NCBI GenBank assembly: GCA_039621445.1 | Contig: CP154954.1 | Location: forward strand, 34,953,703-35,017,702 | Direction: 5' to 3' | Source of the DNA: Euglena gracilis | Taxonomy: Eukaryota > Euglenida > Euglenophyceae > Euglenales | Length of the DNA: 64,000 nucleotides | Part shown: positions 25,500 through 37,500 of the stretch, piece after piece | Layout of the letters: the number at the start of each line of letters is the position of its first letter | Numbering within the stretch: the stretch's first letter is position 1 | Position numbers and translations under genes: made by a program | Notes under the pieces: generated by a model | What the model was told of the DNA's origin: nothing | What the model saw: the letters and a program-made list of their open reading frames with translations, nothing else | Databases searched by the model: none

Positions 25500-28400
25500 T
25501 AATGGTAAGAAAAACATGCAGCGAGAATGTTCGTTGCAAGACACGAGCACATTTAGATGGGTGCATTCGACCATTCCGGGGAATATTTACCAGGTCAGCC
25601 CAGGTTACTATGTAAAAATGGACCAAAATGGGCCTTACTCCGACTAACCGAATGGGTGTTCCAGGAGGCCTCCAAAGTCAGGGGACCGTTGGTTTCAGGG
25701 TTGTCGTGGTTTAATGGTAAGAAAAACATGCAGCGGGAATGTTGGTTTCAAGAAATGAGCACATTTAGATGGGTGCATTCGACCATTCCGGGGGACATTC
25801 ACCAGGTCAGCCCAGGTTACCATGTAAAAATGGACAAAATTGGGCCTTTCTCCGACTAACTGAATGGGTGTTCCAGGCGGCCTCCAAAGTCAGGTGACTC
25901 GTTGGTTTTATGATTGTCGTGGTTAATACGTAAGAAAAACGTGCAGCGGGAATGTTGGTTGCAAGACACGAGCACATTTAGATGGGTGCATTCGACCATT
26001 CCGGGGGACATTTACCAGGTCCACCCAGGTTACCATGTAAAAATGGACCAAAATGGGCCTTACTCTGAGTAACCGAATGGGTGTTCCAGGAGGCCTCCAA
26101 AGTCAGGGGACCCGTTGCTTTCAGGATTGTCGTGGTTTAATGGTAAGAAAAACATGCAGCGGGAATGTTGGTGGCAAGACACGAGCACATTTAGATGGGT
26201 GCATTCGACCATTCCGGGGGACATTTACCAGGTCAGCCCAGGTTACCATGTAAAAATGGACCAAAATGGGCCTTACTCCGACTAACCGAATGGGTGATTC
26301 AGGAGTCCTCCAAAGTCAGGGGACCCGTTGGTTTCGTGATTGTCGTGGTTTAATGGTAAGAAAAATATGCAGCTGGAATGTTGGTTGCAAGACACGAGCA
26401 CATTTAGATCGGTGCATTCGACCATTCCGGGGGACATTTACCAGGTCAGCCCAGGTTACCATGTAAAAATGGACCAAATTGCGCCTTACTGCGAGTAACC
26501 GAATGAGTGTTCCAGGAGGCCTCCAAAGTCAGGGGACATGTTGGTTTCATGATTGTCGTGGTTTAATGGTAGAAAAAAATGCAGCGGGGACATTGTTTGC
26601 AAGTAATGAGAACATTTAGATGGGTGCATTCGACCGTTCCGGGGGACATTTACCAGGTCAGCCCCGGTTACCATGTAAAAACGGACCAAAATGGGCCTTA
26701 CTCCGAGTAACCGAATGGGTGTTCCAGGAGGCCTCCAAAGTCAGGGGACCCGTTGGTTTCAGGATTGTCGTGGTTTAATGGCAAGAAAAACATGCAGCGG
26801 GAACGTTGGTTGCGAGGAATGAGCACATTTAGATGGGTGCATTCGACCATTCCGGGGACATTTACCAGGTCAGCCCAGGTTACCATGTAAAAACGGACCA
26901 AAATGGGGCTTACTCCCGGTAACCGAATGGGTGTTCCAGGAGGCCTCCAAAGTCAGGGGACCCGTTAGTATCATGATTTTCGTGGTTTAATGGTAAGAAA
27001 AACATGCAGCGAGAATGTTCGTTGCAAGACACGAGCACATTTAGATGGGTGCATTCGACCATTCCGGGGAATATTTACCAGGTCAGCCCAGGTTACTATG
27101 TAAAAATGGACCAAAATGGGCCTTACTCCGACTAACCAAATGGGTGTTCCAGGAGGCCTCCAAAGTCAGTGGACAGTTGGTTTCAGAATTGTCGTGGTTT
27201 AATGGTAAGAAAAACATGCAGCGGGAATGTTGGTTCCAAGAAATGAGCACATTTAGATGGGTGCATTCGACCATTCCGGGGGACATTTACCAGGTCAGCC
27301 CAGGTTACCATGTAAAAATGGACAAAATTGGGCCTTTCTCCGAGTAACTGAATGGGTGTTCCAGGCGGCCTCCAAAGTCAGGGGACCCGTTGGTTTCATG
27401 ATTGTCGTGGTTAATACGTAAGAAAAACATGCAGCGGGAATGTTGGTTGCAAGACACGAGCACATTTAGATGGGTGCATTCGACCATTCCGGGGGACATT
27501 TACCAGGTCCGCCCAGGTTACCATGTAAAAATGGACCAAAATGGGCCTTACTCTGAGTAACCAAATGGGTGTTCCAGGAGGCCTCCAAAGTCAGGGGACC
27601 CGTTGGTTTCAGGATTGTCGTGGTTTAATGGTAAGAAAAACATGCAGCGGGAATGTTGGTTGCAAGACACGAGCACATTTAGATGGGTGCATTCGACCAT
27701 TCCGGGGGACATTTACCAGGTCCGCCCAGGTTACCATGTAAAAAAGGACCAAAATGGGCCTTACTCCGACTAACCGAATGGGTGTTCCAGGAGGCCTCCA
27801 AAGTCAGGGGACCCGTTGGTTTCAGGATTGTCGTGGTTTAATGGTAAGAAAAATATGAAGCTGGAATGTTGGTTGCAAGACACGAGCACATTTAGATGGG
27901 TGCATTCGACCATTCCGGGGGACATTTACCAGGTCAGCTCAGGTTACCATGTAAAAATGGACCAAAATGGGCATTACTCCGACTAACCGAATGGGTGATT
28001 CAGGAGTCCTCCAAAGTCAGGGGACCCGTTGGTTTCGTGATTGTCGTGGTTTAATGGTAAGAAAAATATGAAGCTGGAATGTTGGTTGCAAGACACGAGC
28101 ACATTTAGATCGGTGCATTCGACCATTCCGGGGGACATTTACCAGGTCAGCCCAGGTTACCATGTAAAAATGGACCAAATTGCGCCTTACTGCGAGTAAC
28201 CGAATGGGTGTTCCAGGAGGCCTCCAAAGTCAGGGGACATGTTGGTTTCATGATTGTCGTGGTTTAATGGTAGAAAAAAATGCAGCGGGGACATTGTTTG
28301 CAAGTAATGAGAACATTTAAATGGGTGCATTCGACCGTTCCGGGGGACATTTACCAGGTCAGCCCCGGTTACCATGTAAAAACGGACCAAAATGGGCCTT

Positions 28401-28720
28401 ACTCCGAGTAACCGAATGGGTGTTCCAGGAGGCCTCCAAAGTCAGGGGACCCGTTGGTTTCAGGATTGTCGTGGTTTAATGACAAGAAAAACATGCAGCG
28501 GGAACGTTGGTTGCGAGGAATGAGCACATTTAGATGGGTGCATTCGACCATTCCGGGGACATTTACCAGGTCAGCCCAGGTTACCATATAAAAACGGACC
28601 AAAATGGGGCTTACTCCCGGTAACCGAATGGGTGTTCCAGGAGGCCTCCAAAGTCAGGGGACCCGTTAGTATCATGATTTTCGTGGTTTAATGGTAAGAA
28701 AAACATGCAGCGGGAATGTT
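25500..28720 (-). repeat. 7- to 8-monomer block duplication (~1.49 and ~1.70 kb offsets)
   Basis: The form tcgttgcaagacacg at 25531 recurs at 27019 (offset 1488). The form cattgtttgcaagtaatg at 26591 recurs at 28292 (offset 1701), together with ttagtatcatgattttcg near 26967 and 28668. The gattcaggagtcctcc copy near 26295 recurs near 27996 and, slightly changed, near 29057. Order is kept within each block, so a segment of about 1.5-1.7 kb was tandemly duplicated, with a one-monomer difference between the two halves. Confidence 0.8.
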
Positions 28721-29720
28721 GGTTGCAAGACACGAGCACATTTAGATGGGTGCATTCGACCATTCCGGGGGACATTTACCAGGTCAGCCCAGGTTACCAT
28801 GTAAAAATGGACCAAAATGCGCCTTACTCTGAGTAACCGAATGGGTGTTCCAGGAGGCCTCCAAAGGCAGGGGACCGTTGGTTTCATGATTGTCGTGGTT
28901 TAATGGTAAGAAAAACATGCAGCGGGAATGTTGGTTGCAAGACACGAGCACATTTAGATGGGTGCATTCGACCATTCCGGGGGACATTTACCAGGTAAGC
29001 CCAGGTTACCATGTAAAAATGGACCAAAATGGGCCTTACTCCGACTAACCGAATGGGTGATTCAGTAGTCCTCCAAAGTCAGGGGACCCGTTGGTTTCGT
29101 GATTGTCGTGGTTTAATGGTAACAAAAATATGCAACTGGAATGTTGGTTGCAAGACACGAGCACATTTAGATCGGTGCATTCGACCATTCCGGGGGACAT
29201 TTACCAGGTCAGCCCAGGTTACCATGTAAAAATGGACCAAATTGCGCCTTACTGCGAGTAACCGAATGGGTGTTCCAGGACGCCTCCAAAGTCAGGGGAC
29301 ACGTTGGTTTCATGATTGTCGTGGTTTAATTTTAAGAAAAAAATGCAGCGGGGACGTTGTTTGCAAGGAATGAGAACATTTAGATGGGTGCATTCGACCG
29401 TTCCGGGGGACATTTACCAGGTCAGCCCTGGTTATCATGTAAAAATGGACCAAGTTGGGCCTTACTCCGAGTAACCGAATGGGTGTTCCAGGAGGCTTCC
29501 AAAGTCAGGGGACCCGTTGGTTTCAGGATTGTCGTGGTTTAATGGTAATAAAAAAATGCAGCGGGAATGTTGGTTGCAAGAAATGAGCACATTTAGATGG
29601 GTGCATTCGACCATTCCGGGGGACATTTACCAGGTCAGCCCAGGTTACCGTGTAAAAACGGACCAAAATGGGGCTTACTCCCGGTAACCGAATGGGTGTT
29701 CCAGGAGGCCTCCAAAGTCA

Positions 29721-32700
29721 GTGGACCCGTTAGTTTCATGATTTTTGTGGTTTAATGGTAATAAAAACATGCAGCGGGAATGTTGGTTGCAAGACACGAG
29801 CACATTTAGATGGGTGCATTCGACCATTCCGGGGGACATTTACCAGGTCAGCCCAGGTTACCATGTAAAAATGGACCAAAATGGGCCTTACTCTGAGTAA
29901 CCGAATGGGTGTTCCAGGAGGCCTCCAAAGGCAGGGGACCCGTTGGTTTCATGATTGTCGTGGTTTAATGGTAAGAAAAACATGCAGCGGGAACGTTGGT
30001 TGCAAGACACGAGCACATTTAGATCGGTGCATTCGACCATTCCGTGGGACATTTACCAGGTCAGCCCAGGTTACCATGTAAAAATGGACCAAATTGCGCC
30101 TTACTGCGAGTAACCGAATGGGTGTTCCAGGAGGCCTCCAAAGTCAGGGGACCCGTTGGTTTCGTGATTGTCGTGGTTTAATGGCAAGAAAAACATGCAG
30201 CGGGAATGTTGGTTGCAAGAAATGAGCACATTTAGATGGGTGCATTCGACCATTCCGGGGGACATTTACCAGGTCAGCCCAGGTTACCATGTAAAAACGG
30301 ACCAAAATGGGGCTTACTCCTGGTAACCGAATGGGTGTTCCAGGAGGCCTCCAAAGTCAGGGGACCGTTGATTTCATGATTGTCGTGGTTTAATGGTAAG
30401 AAAAACATGCAGCGGGAACGTTGGTTGCAAGGAATGAGCACATTTAGATGGGTGCATTCGACCATTCCGGGGGACATTTACCAGGTCAGCCCAGGTTACC
30501 ATGTAAAAATGGACCAAAATGGGCCTTACTCCGAGTAACCGAGTGGGTGTTCCAGGAGGCCTCCAAAGTCAGGGGACCCGTTGGTTTCAGGATTGTCGTG
30601 GTTTAATGGTGAGAAAAACATGCAGCGGGAATGTTGGTTGCAAGAAATGAGCACATTTAGATGGGTGCATTCGACCATTCCGGGGGACATTTACCAGGTC
30701 AGCCCAGGTTACCATGTAAAAATGGACCAAAATGGGCCTTACTCCGAGTAACCGAATGGGTGTTCCAGGAGGCCTCCAAAGGCAGGGGACCCGTTGGTTT
30801 CAAGATTGTCGTGGTTTAATGGTAACCAAAACATGCAGCGGGAATGTTGGTTGCAAGACACGAGCACATTTAGATCGGTGGATTCGACCATTCCGGGGGA
30901 CATTTACCAGGTCAGCCCAGGTTACCATGTAAAAATGGACCAAATTGGGCCTTACTCCGAGTAACCGAATGGGTGTTCCAGGAGGCCTCCAAAGTCAGGG
31001 GACCCGTTGGTTTCATGATTGTCGTGGTTTAATGGTACGAAAAACATGCAGCGTGAGTGTTGGTTGCAAGACACGAGCACATTTAGATGGGTGCATTCCA
31101 CCATTCCGGGGGACATTTACTAGGTCAGCCCAGGTTACCATGTAAAAATTGACCAAATTGGGCCTTTTTTCGAGTAACCGAATGGGTGTTCCAGGAGGCC
31201 TGCAAAGTCCGGGGACACCTTGGTTTCATGATTGTCGTGGATTAATGGTAATAGAAACATGCAGCGGGAATGTGGGTTGCAAGAAATGAGCACATTTAGG
31301 TGGGTACATTCGACCATTCCGGGGGACATTTTCCACGTCAGCCCAGGTTACCATGTTAAAATGGACCAAAATGGGCCTGACTCCGAGTAACAGAATGTGT
31401 GTTCCAGGAGTCCTCCAATGTCAGGGGACCCGTTGGTTTAGTGATTGTCGTGGTTTAATGGTAACCAAAATATGCAACTGGAATGTTGGTTGCAAGACAC
31501 GAGCACAGTTAGATCGGTGAATTCGACCATTCCGGGGGACATTTTCCAGGTCAGCCCAGGTTACCATGTAAAAATGGACCAAATTGGGCCTTACTCCGAG
31601 TAACCGAATGGGTGTTCCAGGAGGCCTCCAAAGTCAGGGGACCCGTTGGTTTCATGATTGTCGGGGTTTAATGGTAAGAAAAACATGCAGCGGGAATGTT
31701 GGTTGCAAGAAATGAGCACATTTAGATGGGTGCATTCGACCATTCCGGGGGACATTTACCAGGTCAGCCCAGGTTACCATGTAAAAATGGACCAAATTGG
31801 GCCTTACTCCGAGTAACCGAATGGGTGTTCCAGGAGGCCTCCAAAGTCAGTGGACCCGTTAGTTTCATGATTTTTGTGGTTTAATGGTAATAAAAACATG
31901 CAGCGGGAATGTTGGTTGCAAGACACGAGCACATTTAGATGGGTGCATTCGACCATTCCGGGGGACATTTACCAGGTCAGCCCAGGTTACCATGTAAAAA
32001 TGGACCAAAATGGGCCTTACTCTGAGTAACCGAATGGGTGTTCCAGGAGGCCTCCAAAGTCAGGGGACCCGTTGGTTTCATGATTGTCGTGGTTTAATGG
32101 TAAGAAAAACATGCAGCGGGAATGTTGGTTGCAAGACACGAGCACATTTAGATCGGTGCATTCGACCATTCCGTGGGACATTTACCAGGTCAGCCCAGGT
32201 TACCATGTAAAAATGGACCAAATTGCGCCTTACTGCGAGTAACCGAATGGGTGTTCCAGGATGCCTCCAAAGTCAGGGGACCCGTTGGTTTCGTGATTGT
32301 CGTGGTTTAATGGCAAGAAAAACATGCAGCGGGAATGTTGGTTGCAAGAAATGAGCACATTTAGATGGGTGCATTCGACCATTCCGGGGGACATTTACCA
32401 GGTCAGCCCAGGTTACCATGTAAAAATGGACCAAAATGGGGCTTACTCCTGGTAACCGAATGGGTGTTCCAGGAGGCCTCCAAAGTCAGGGGACCGTTGG
32501 TTTCATGATTGTCGTGGTTTAATGGTAAGAAAAACATGCAGCGGGAATGTTGGTTGCAAGACACGAGCACATTTAGATGGGTGCATTCGACCATTCCGGG
32601 GGACATTTACCAGGTCAGCCCAGGTTACCATGTAAAAATGGACCAAATTGGGCCTTACTCCGAGTAACCGAGTGGGTGTTCCAGGAGGCCTCCAAAGTCA

Positions 32701-33980
32701 GGGGACCCGTTGGTTTCAGGATTGTCGTGGTTTAATGGTAAGAAAAACATGCAGCGGGAATGTTGGTTGCAAGAAATGAGCACATTTAGATGGGTGCATT
32801 CGACCATTCCGGGGGACATTTACCAGGTCAGCCCAGGTTACCATGTAAAAATGGACCAAAATGGGCCTTACTCCGAGTAACCGAATGGGTGTTCCAGGAG
32901 GCCTCCAAAGTCAGGGGACCCGTTGGTTTCATGATTGTCGTGGTTTAATGGTAAGAAAAACATGCAGCGGGAATGTTGGTTGCAAGACACGAGCACATTT
33001 AGATGGGTGCATTCGACCATTCCGGGGGACATTTACCAGGTCAGCCCAGGTTACCATGTAAAAATGGACCAAATTGGGCCTTACTCCGAGTAACCGAATG
33101 GGTGTTCCAGGAGGCCTCCAAAGTCAGGGGACCCGTTGGTTTCATGATTGTCGTGGTTTAATGGTAAGAAAAACATGCAGCGGGAATGTTGGTTGCAAGA
33201 CACGAGCACATTTAGATGGGTGCATTCGACCATTCCGGGGGACATTTTCCAGGTCAGCCCAGGTTACCATGTAAAAATGGACCAAATTGGGCCTTACTCC
33301 GAGTAACCGAATGGGTGTTCCAGGAGGCCTCCAAAGTCAGGGGACCCGTTGGTTTCATGATTGTCGGGGTTTAATGGTAAGAAAAACATGCAGCGGGAAT
33401 GTTGGTTGCAAGAAATGAGCACATTTAGATGGGTGCATTCGACCATTCCGGGGGACATTTACCAGGTCAGCCCAGGTTACCATGTAAAAATGGACCAAAT
33501 TGGGCATTACTCCGAGTAACCGAATGGGTGTTCCAGGAGGCCTCCAAAGTCAGGGGACCCGTTGGTTTCATGATTGTCGTGGTTTAATGGTAAGAAAAAC
33601 ATGCAGCGGGAATGTGGGTTGCAAGAAATGAGCACATTTAGGTGGGTACTTTCGACCATTCCGGGGGACATTTTCCACGCCAGCCCAGGTTACCATGTAA
33701 AAATGGACCAAAATGGGCTTGACATCGAGTAACCGAATGGGAGTTCCAGGAGGCCTCCAAAGTCAGGGGACCCGTTGGTTTCAGGATTGTCGTGGTTTAA
33801 TGGTAAGAAAAACATGCAGCGGGAGTGTTGGTTTCAAGACACGAGCACGTTTAGATGGGTGCATTCGACCATTCCGAGGGACATTTACCAGGTCAGCCCA
33901 GGTTACCATGTTAAAATGGACCAAAATGGGCCTTACTCCGAGTAACCGAATGGGTGTTCCAGGAGGCCTCCAAAGTCAGG
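29721..33980 (-). repeat. 10-monomer higher-order repeat, ~2130 bp, two copies
   Basis: The rare string gtggacccgttagtttcatg starts at 29721 and 31850 (offset 2129, close to 10 x 213). The following copies keep the same order of subtypes: a ccgtgggacat copy, then a gcgccttactgcgag copy, then a ttactcctggtaacc copy. In the second part some markers shift. tcggggttta is 8 monomers apart (31661 and 33364), and tgtgggttgcaag is 11 apart (31271 and 33613), so the second copy was rearranged afterwards. Confidence 0.75.
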
Positions 33981-34372
33981 GGACCCGTTGGTTTCATGAT
34001 TGTCGTGGTTTACTGGTAAGATAAACATGCAGCGGGAATGTTGGTTGCAAGACACGAGCACATTTAGATGGTGCACTCCATCATTCCGGGGGACATTTAC
34101 CCGGTCAGCCCAGGTTACCATGTAAAAATGGACCAAATTGGGCCTTACTGCGACTAACCGAATGGGTGTTCCAGGAGGCCTCCAAAGACAGGGGACCCGT
34201 TGGTTTCATGATTGTCGTGGTTTAATGGTAAGAAAAACATGCAGCGGGAGTGTAGGTCGCAAGACAGGAGCACGTTTAGATGGGTGCATTCGACCATTCC
34301 GGGGGACATTTACCAGGTCCGCCCAGGTTAACATGTAAAAATGGACCAAATTGGGCATTATTCCGAGTAACC

Positions 34373-34473
34373 GAATGGGTGTTCCAGGAGAGTTCCATTT
34401 TGGGGGACATTTACCAGGTCAGCCCAGGTTACCATGTAAAAACGGACCAAAATGCGCCTTACTGCGACTAACC
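34373..34473 (-). repeat. Short monomer (101 bp) with 112-bp internal deletion
   Basis: The gaatgggtgttcc landmarks at 34373 and 34474 are only 101 bp apart. The sequence goes from gttccaggag through agttccatttt directly into gggggacatttacc. The CENP-B-box-like site, the tggtttaatgg stretch and the region between them are deleted. A smaller deletion removes cgaccatt in the next copy near 34600. Confidence 0.85.
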
Positions 34474-34599
34474 GAATGGGTGTTCCAGGAGGCCTGCAAA
34501 GTCGGGGGACCTGTTGGTTTCAGGATTGTCGTGGTTTAATGGTAAGAAAAACATGCAGCGGGAATGTTGGTTGCAAGAAATGAGCACATTTAGATGGGT

Positions 34600-37500
34600 G
34601 CATTCCGGGGGACATTTACCAGGTCAGCCCAGGTTACCATGTAAAATTGGACCAAAATGGGCCTTACACTGAGTAACCGAATGGGTGTTCCAGGAGGCTT
34701 CCAAAGTCAGGGGCCCCGTTGGTTTCGTGATTGTCGTGGTTTAATGGTAAGAGAAACAAGCAGCGGGAATGTTGGTTGCAAGAAATGAGCACATTTATAT
34801 GGGTGCATTCGACCATTCCGGGGGACATTTACCAGGTCAGCCCAGGTTACCATGTTAAAGTGGACCAAAATGGGCCTTACTCCGAGTAACCGAATGGGTG
34901 TTCCAGGAGGCCTCCAAATTCAGGGGACCCTTTGGTTTCATGATTTTCGTGGTTTAATGGTAAGAGAAACATGCAGCGGGAATGTGGGTTGCAAGAAATG
35001 AGCACATCTAGATGGGTACATTCGACCATTCCGGGGGACATTTACCAGGTCAGCCCAGGTTACCATGTAAAAATGGACCAAAATGGGCCTGACTCCGAGT
35101 AACCGAACGGGTGTTCCAGGAGGCCTCCAAAGTCAGGTGATCCGTTGGTTTCATGATTGTCGTGGTTTAATGGTAAGAAAAACATGCAGCGGGAATGTTG
35201 ATTGCAAGAAATGAGCCCATTTAAATGGGTGCATTCGACCATTCCGGGGGACATTTACCAGGTCAGCCCAGGTTACCATGTTAAAATGGACCAAAATGGG
35301 CCGTATTCCGAGTAACCGAATGGGTGTTCCAGGAGGCCTCCAAAGTCAGGGGACCCGTTGGTTTCATTGTTGTCGTGTTGTAATGGTAAGAAAAACATGC
35401 AGCGGGAATGTTGGTTGCAAGAAATGAGCACATTTAGATGGGTGCATTCGACCATTTCGGGGGACATTTACCAGGTCAGCCCAGGTTACCATGTTAAAAT
35501 GGACCAAAATGGGCCGTATTCCGAGTAACCGAATGGGTGTTCCAGGAGGCCTCCAAAGTCAGGGCTTCCGTTGGTTTCATGATTGTCGTGGTTTAATGGT
35601 AAGAAAAACATGCAGCGGGAACGTTGGTTGCAAGAAATGAGCACATTTGGATGGGTGCATTCGACCATTCCGGGGGACAGTTACCAGGTCAGCCCAGGTT
35701 CCCTTGTAAAAGTGGACCAAAATGGGCCTTACTCCCAGTAACCGAATGGGTGTTCCAGGAGACCTCCAAAGTCAGGGCACCCGTTGGTTTCATGATTGTC
35801 ATGGTTTAATGGTAAGAAAAACATGCAGTGTGAACGATGGTTGCAAGAAATGAGCTCATTTAGATGGGTGCATTCGACCATTCCGGGGGACATTTACCAG
35901 GTCAGCCCAGGTTACCATGTAAAAATGGACCAAATTGGGCCTTACTCTGAGTAACCGAATGGGTGTTCCAGGAGGCCTCCAAAGTCAGGGGACCCGTTGG
36001 TTTCATGATTGTCGTGGTTTAATGGTAAGAAAAACATGCAGCGGGAATGTTGGTTGCAAGAAATGAGCACATTTAGATGGGAGCATTCGACCATTCCGGG
36101 GGACATTTACCAGGTCAGCCCAGGTACCATGTAAAAATGGACCAAATTGGGCCTTACTCCGAGTAACCGAATGGGTGTTCCAGGAGGCCTCCAAAGTCAG
36201 GGGACCCGTTGGTTTCATGATTGTCGTGGTTTAATGGTAAGAAAAACATGCAGCGGGAATGTTGGTTGCAAGAAATGAGCACATTTAGATGGGTGCATTC
36301 GACCATTCCGGGGGACATTTACCAGGTCAGCCCAGGTTCCCTTGTAAAAGATGACCAAAATGGGCCTTACTCTGAGTAACCGAATTGGTGTTCCAGGAGG
36401 CCTCCAAAGTCAGGGGACCCGTTGGTTTCATGATTGTCGTGGTTTAATGGTAAGAAAAACATGCAGCGGGAATGTTGGTTGCAAGAAATCAGCACATTTA
36501 TATGGGTGCATTCGACCATTCCGGGGGACATTTACCAGGTCAGCCCAGGTTACCATGTAAAAATGGACCAAAATGGGCCTTACTCCGAGTAACCGAATGG
36601 GTGTTCCAGGAGGCCTCCAAAGTCAGGGGACCGTTGGTTTCATGATTGTCGTGGTTTAATGGTAAGAAAAACATGCAGCGGAAATGTTGGTTGCAAGAAA
36701 TGAGCACATTTAGATGGTTGTATTCGACCATTCCGGGGGACATTTACCAGGTCAGCCCAGGTTACCATGTAAAAATGGACCAAAATGGGCCTTACTCCGA
36801 GTAACCGAATGGGTGTTCCAGGAGGCCTCCAAAGTCAGGGGACCCGTTGGTTTCATGATTGTCGTGGTTTAATGGTAAGAAAAACAAGCAGCGGGAATGT
36901 TGGTTGCAAGAAATGAGCACATTTAGATGGGTGCATTCGACCATTCCGGGGGACATTTACCAGGTCAGCCCAGGTTACCATGTAAAAATGGACCAAATTG
37001 GGCCTTACTCCGAGTAACCGAATGGGTGTTCCAGGAGGCCTCCAAAGTCAGGGACCCGTTGGTTTCATGATTGTCGTGGTTTAATGGTAAGAAAAACATG
37101 CAGCGGGAACGGTGGTTGCAAGAAATGAGCACATTTAGATGGGTGCATTCGACCATTCCGGGGGACATTTACCAGGTCAGCCCAGGTTACCATGTAAAAA
37201 TGGACCAAAATGGGCCTTACTCCGAGTAACCGAATGGGTGTTCCAGGAGGCCTCCAAAGTCAGGGGACCCGTTGGTTTCATGATTGTCGTAGTTTAATGG
37301 TAAGAAAAACATGCAGCGGGAATGTTGGTTGCAAAAAATGAGCACATTTAGATGGGTGCATTCGACCATTCCGGGGGACATTTACCAGGTCAGCCCAGGT
37401 TACCATGTAAAAATGGACCAAATTGGGCCTTACTCCGAGTAACCGAATGGGTGTTCCAGGAGGCCTCCAAAGTCAGGGGACCCGTTGGTTTCATGATTTT

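Larger units (their letters stand above)
24805..34600 (-). repeat. Divergent inverted segment, cacgagcac-rich subfamily
   Basis: Most copies carry gcaagacacgagcac instead of the gcaagaaatgagcac found to the right. Other recurrent forms are ttactccgactaacc, gattcaggagtcctcc, gtcgtggttaatacg (near 25917 and 27407), gcttactcccggtaacc and gaacgttgg. Blocks recur at 7, 8 and 10 monomers. Divergence declines toward the right core. No interruption by other sequence classes is seen. Confidence 0.8.
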
